The notes below the pieces were generated by a model that saw only the letters and a program-made list of their open reading frames with translations, had not been told where the DNA came from and searched no databases. Made by a program: the position numbers and the translations under genes. DNA of 64,000 nucleotides from Ampullaceana balthica (Eukaryota; Mollusca; Gastropoda; Lymnaeidae): contig CALYLW010000056.1 in assembly GCA_944989445.1 (NCBI GenBank), positions 345,948 to 409,947 of the forward strand, given 5' to 3'. Shown here one piece after another: positions 59,655 to 64,000 of this stretch; positions within the stretch are counted from its first letter, which is position 1, and each line of letters starts with the position of its first letter.

Positions 59655-60205
59655 TTAACTGTCTCACTTTGCATCCACCAATCACATGTTAACTGTCTCA
59701 CTTTGCATCCACCAATCACTTGTTAACTGTCTCACTAAGCATCCTTCAATCACATGTTAACTGTCTCACTAAGAATCCACCAATCACTTGTTAACTGTCT
59801 CACTAAGCATCCTTCAATCACATGTTAACTGTTTCACTGAGCATCCATCAATCACATGTTAACTGTCTCACTAAGCATCCTTCAATCACTTGTTAACTGT
59901 CTCACTAAGTATCCTTCAATCACTTGTTAACTGTCTCACTAAGCATCCTTCAATCACTTGTTAACTGTCTGACTAAGCATCCTTCAATCACTTGTTAACT
60001 GTTTCAATTTGCATCCATCAATCACTCGTTAACTGTTTCACTAAGCATCCATCAATCACATGTTAACTGTCTCACTAAGTATCCTTCAATCACTTGTTAA
60101 CTGTCTCACTAAGCATCCTTCAATCACTTGTTAACTGTCTCACTAAGCATCCTTCAATCACTTGTTAACTGTTTCACTTTGCATCAATCAATCACTTGTT
60201 AACGG
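59655..60205. repeat. 34-bp minisatellite
   Basis: About 16 copies of TGTTAACTGTCTCACTAAGC plus ATCCTTCAATCACT. Variants differ at a few shared positions (TTTGCATCC, ATCACA). Confidence 0.95.
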
Positions 60206-60209
60206 CCCC

Positions 60210-60590
60210 TTCAAAAGTTTTGAAACAACAGAGAATCTACGTGTTCAATTCACTAGCAGACTCACTCACCATTGAGCAGCCGACCTGATTGGCAGGATTT
60301 CCCGACACGTTCAGGTGTCACGGCTTTTTTTAAATGCGTAAACTTAATTAAGAGATTGTCTGCCCATCCGTCTGCCTGTTTGTATTTGAAAGCGTGCTAC
60401 GTAGCACAAGTGTGGAAAAGAAAGCCACTTTGATGGGGTGGGGTGTGAATAGGGGGTACCTTCACTCAATGGCAGGCCAAGCGGTGCCAGGTTTTTTGAA
60501 AGTTGGAGAACGGGAATAATATAATATCCATTGCATGGAATAACTGGGCGAGAGGGGGCGAAATGCCTTAAAACAGTGAATTTATACCTT
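60210..60590. other. Spacer, no gene seen
   Basis: Unique-looking sequence between two minisatellites. Confidence 0.4.
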
Positions 60591-60594
60591 CTCC

Positions 60595-61215
60595 CCCCCC
60601 CACAGTATAATAGTGAGTTTATACCTTCTTCCCCCACATTATAATAGTGAGTTTATACCTTTTTCCATCTAGATTATTATAATGAGTTTATACCATCGTC
60701 CCCCATATTTTAAAATAGTGAGTTTATACCTTTTACCCGACATTATAAAAGTGAGTTTATATCTTCTTCCCCCACATTATAATAGTGAGTTATACCTTCT
60801 TTCCCCTCACATTAAAATAGAGAGTTTACACCTTCTTCCCCCACATTATAATAGTGAGTTTATACCTTCTTTCCCCTCACATTAAAATAGAGAGTTTACA
60901 CCTTCTTCCCCCACATTATAATAGTGAGTTTATACCTTCTTTCCCCTCACATTAAAATAGAGACTTTATACCTTCTTCCTCCACATTATAATAGTGAGTC
61001 TATACCTTTTTCCCCGACATTATAAAAGTGAGTTTACACCTTCTTCCCCCACATTATAATAGTGAGTTTATACCTTTTCCCCGACATTATAAAAGTGAGT
61101 TTATACCTTCTTCCCCCACATTATAATAGTGAGTTTATACCTTCTCCACCCACATTATAATAGTGAGTTTAGACCTTCTTTCCCATCTCATTAAAATAGA
61201 GAGTTTATACCCTCC
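60595..61215. repeat. 35-bp minisatellite
   Basis: About 18 copies containing CACATTATAATAGTGAGTTT and ATACCTTCTTCCCC. A two-unit subtype alternation (TTATAATAG versus TTAAAATAGAG) is visible at 60790-60980. Confidence 0.95.
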
Positions 61216-61219
61216 CAAA

Positions 61220-62100
61220 ATTAAAAAACTTAAGCAATTTCTCACTCAAAAAAAATAGTGGCTAGTTAAAGAAACGGAAAACACATATCGCATGTTTGTG
61301 TTAACTAGCGTAGGGAGGCTGGAGTAAAATTTAAACATTTCAGGACTAGACTTCTAGCATAAATCAAATAAAACAACGTCCTGGCATGGCATCTAATGAT
61401 AATTTAATAGAACATTTTATAATTATTTGCTTAAATACCTTTCTACTTCAGTTCATTAGCGTTGTGAAGACATGTGGTGAATGCCATTTGTTTAGTCTCG
61501 TTTCTTAAAAAGAAAACCCCAAGTTATATAATGCTTAAAGCTGAATTTCTTACAACTTACATTTTTGCTTCATTGCTATAGAAATCTGGCCTACTCAACA
61601 ATTTTCAGTCTTGTATTTGTTAATTAAATGCAAATGACAAATAATTATTTTATTTATTTATTTTGTACTTGTATATAGCGCAGTACTCCAGCCTACGCCA
61701 GGGATCATCGCGATTTACAAATAGTTTCAACAATTTTACAAAAAGACAATGCACCCTTAATCTTTCGATACATACCGTAACATTGTGTACACATGTCAAG
61801 ATATTGTTTAGTTAATAAAACAACGTTATGAAAGTCAGAGTTCTCGTCAAATTAAATTCACTTTAATTTCTTTAATCGTAACTGTCCTGGAAAAAGTCTT
61901 TAATGAAATAATATCTTTTAAAAATTTTCACAGGCCTGTGAATGACGCTGCAAAGGTCTGAATTTTTATTAAATTAAAATTTTCCTATGTAAATTTCAAT
62001 TTATGGATTGGTACATGTTTTATAATTGCTAGGAATATAGATGCCAATACTTTCTGACACCTAGCCAATTGTTAAGAACTGCAAAGAAATGCTCACATTA
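61220..62100. other. Intergenic, with SINE-like fragment
   Basis: At 61668-61735, TTGTATATAGCGCAGTACTC and CGCGATTTACAAATAG resemble the 3' body of SINEs widespread in molluscs. Otherwise nothing recognised. Confidence 0.35.
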
Positions 62101-62124
62101 AGTACAATGATCAAAGGTACCGCG

Positions 62125-62250
62125 AAGTTTTGGCATTAAGCACATAACAATTGGTTACAGGATGAATTTGGCATTAAGTACATAAGATTTTGTTACAGGA
62201 TGATTTTTGCATTAAGCACATAACAATTGGTTACAGGATGATTTTACAGG
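62125..62250. repeat. About 40-bp repeat, three copies
   Basis: TTGGCATTAAGCACATAACA and ATTGGTTACAGGATGA units. Confidence 0.75.
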
Positions 62251-62869
62251 AGGATCAGTTTTGCCTTCTGTTTCAATAACATTCACTTCATCTTTTGCTA
62301 ATGCACCATGTTATCAGAGGCTCCTTAAACTACACTCACCTGCTACGAAAGAGCAGACTGGTCTGATACTTTTTCAAGTTTTCACTTAATGAATTCTCGA
62401 AATGACCAAGGAGAAAAATGTATTTTTTATCAAATTATCCGCTCAACCAATCACAGACAAACATTTCTCGTACCTGTAGAAAGTATAGCTATCGGTATAA
62501 AGAGGAAGGATCGACAAATTTCATTTTAGAAGAAATCGCAGAATAAAATTCAGGTGGAATTGCAAGTTGAATATTTAGACGCTGTTTCTATTTAAAATAA
62601 ATGTGATGCATCAACGTAAAACAAAAATCAGTAAGCTCATTTGTATTTAATGAAGAAAATAATAATTTTTTTCCTTAATAAAATGTTTTTAGTTTAATAA
62701 TTTACAAAATGTTTGTTGCGTGCCATAAATATATTATGTTTTTGCGCCATGTTTTTATAATACATTATGTGCTGAATTTTCTTGTTTTCCTCTTGAACTA
62801 TAATTACATGCATTACTTTTTTATACTTACAGTCGAAGGCCTTTGTATTTAAACACATAATTTCAGTTG

Positions 62870-63090
62870 ATGAATAGTCTAATAATTGAGCACATCATTT
62901 CACCTGATAAATAGACCAATAATTAAAAACATCATTTCACCTGATGACTAGACAAATAATTAAACACATCATTTCACCTGATGACTAGACCAATAATTAA
63001 ACACATCATTTCACCTGATGACTAGACCAATAATTAAACACGTCATTTCACCTGATGACTAGACCAATAATTAAACACGTCATTTCACTT
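62870..63090. repeat. 37-bp minisatellite
   Basis: Six copies of CACCTGATGACTAGACCAAT plus AATTAAACACATCATTT. Confidence 0.92.
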
Positions 63091-63679
63091 GTTGAAACAA
63101 CCTTTCATTGCGATGAAAATAAATCAACATTTAAAGTTTAAAGAGAGGCATATAATCATGGACCTCAAAGTAAGACAAAATAAAAATAAAAACATGTCCA
63201 GGCCTGAGTCTGCAGATAATTGTGGATATGAACCCGAACAAATGTCAGGTGTATTTTGTAGGCTAAGATCATAAAAAACACATAGATCTAGCTTTTAGTT
63301 GAAGATGTTTATTTTAAAATCAGTTTTTTATTAGATCTTGAATTGTGTTTTGTTTTATTTATTAGTTCTTAGAATGCGGTGTGGGACAATGTAAACATTT
63401 GATATAAATAATTTATATAACGACTGGTTTCCTGCTATATTAAAATAAATAATTGTTTATCGTATTAATTGCAACCTAAAATAAAAAGGTGAATAAACCT
63501 GGTTCAAGAATTTCAATTTAACATTTCTTGGAATAAATATTATTAATCTTGAAATCTAGGATTTATTTTACAGTCAATATCTTGTAAAGCAAAAAAAATA
63601 AAAAAATAAAAAGAAGAAAACAAAGTTTATGCACTCAATATTTCCCCTGATCTTAACAGGACATAATAATAATATAAAT

Positions 63680-63760
63680 AATAAATTGATAATTGATATA
63701 GCGCTGCACACCAGTAAGAAACGGGGCTTACAGCGCTTCATATAAAATAATACCACACCT
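63680..63760 (-). repeat. SINE-like fragment (AGCGCTGTAAGCCCC)
   Basis: The minus strand reads GAAGCGCTGTAAGCCCCGTT and GCAGCGCTATATCAATTAT, similar in style to the fragment at 61668. Confidence 0.35.
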
Positions 63761-63859
63761 ATAAGTATCCATGCATTCAATTTGAAGATGCGAGTTTTCG
63801 ACATTTTGTTTTTGATTTTGATAGGCCCTTTATGTCATCGTCCGTTTTATTAATTAATT

Positions 63860-64000
63860 TTAGGGCTGTTATTGATTAATTTAAGTTTAATCGTTAACTT
63901 TTGAAAAATTATCGATTAATTAATTGATAATTTCGATTCAAGTCAAAAATAGAAATTTATGACGTCATTAGACTGAACATTTCCCACGGAAATTGAAAAA
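63860..64000. mobile_element. Possible MITE end, cut by window edge
   Basis: AGGGCTGTTATTGATTAATT with ATCGATTAATTAATTGAT palindromes resembles common hAT-like MITE termini. The second end lies outside the window. Confidence 0.3.

Noticed and set aside
59655..60205. Regular 34-bp repeats resembling a CRISPR array
   Set aside because: Whole period is repetitive with no constant-repeat/unique-spacer structure, no cas genes, and the context is animal nuclear DNA.
45770..60205. Three arrays all with a 34-bp period (45.8, 47.1, 59.7 kb)
   Set aside because: Unit sequences are unrelated, so the shared period looks coincidental.

Overview
The window is AT-rich nuclear DNA of an animal. Evidence: one spliced gene with GT-AG introns, hAT, Helitron and Penelope-like elements, and dozens of unrelated minisatellites. 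The element mix suggests a mollusc, probably a gastropod, but this is inference; no marker gene fixes the species.

Positions 978-20134 (minus strand) hold the only convincing cellular gene. I joined seven coding exons by splice signals, intron phase and domain continuity. They make an uninterrupted 945-codon protein with a BACK domain (the helical domain usually found between BTB and Kelch) at about residues 262-385. No clear BTB domain or Kelch propeller is visible. A long charged tail follows, with ten 9-residue repeats encoded by a 27-bp coding minisatellite. Further 5' exons cannot be excluded.

The introns are crowded. Intron 6 has a 48-bp minisatellite. Intron 5 has Helitron-type termini, a 24-bp satellite interrupted by two hAT MITEs, and exon-free AT-rich DNA. 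Intron 4 has two related ~500-bp tandem arrays in opposite orientation. Intron 3 has a 33-bp minisatellite.

Upstream of the gene (21.1-30 kb) are two head-to-tail Helitron-like elements, a decayed hAT transposase, and a Penelope-like 3' end. A small GC-richer island with CCAAT and CACGTG motifs follows at 30.4-30.55 kb.

The rest (30.5-64 kb) is intergenic or intronic DNA dominated by tandem arrays. It includes a 23-bp array that matures into a 92-bp higher-order repeat, a 48-bp array kept open for 234 codons, and many 18-38-bp arrays. It also has hAT elements with exact 8-bp target duplications (43847-44044, 49388-50574, 54482-54662). A Penelope-like remnant has a GIY-YIG endonuclease segment and a hammerhead-ribozyme core (53.76-54.74 kb), and LINE remnants lie beside it. 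No rRNA, convincing tRNA, CRISPR or bacterial-type operon was seen.
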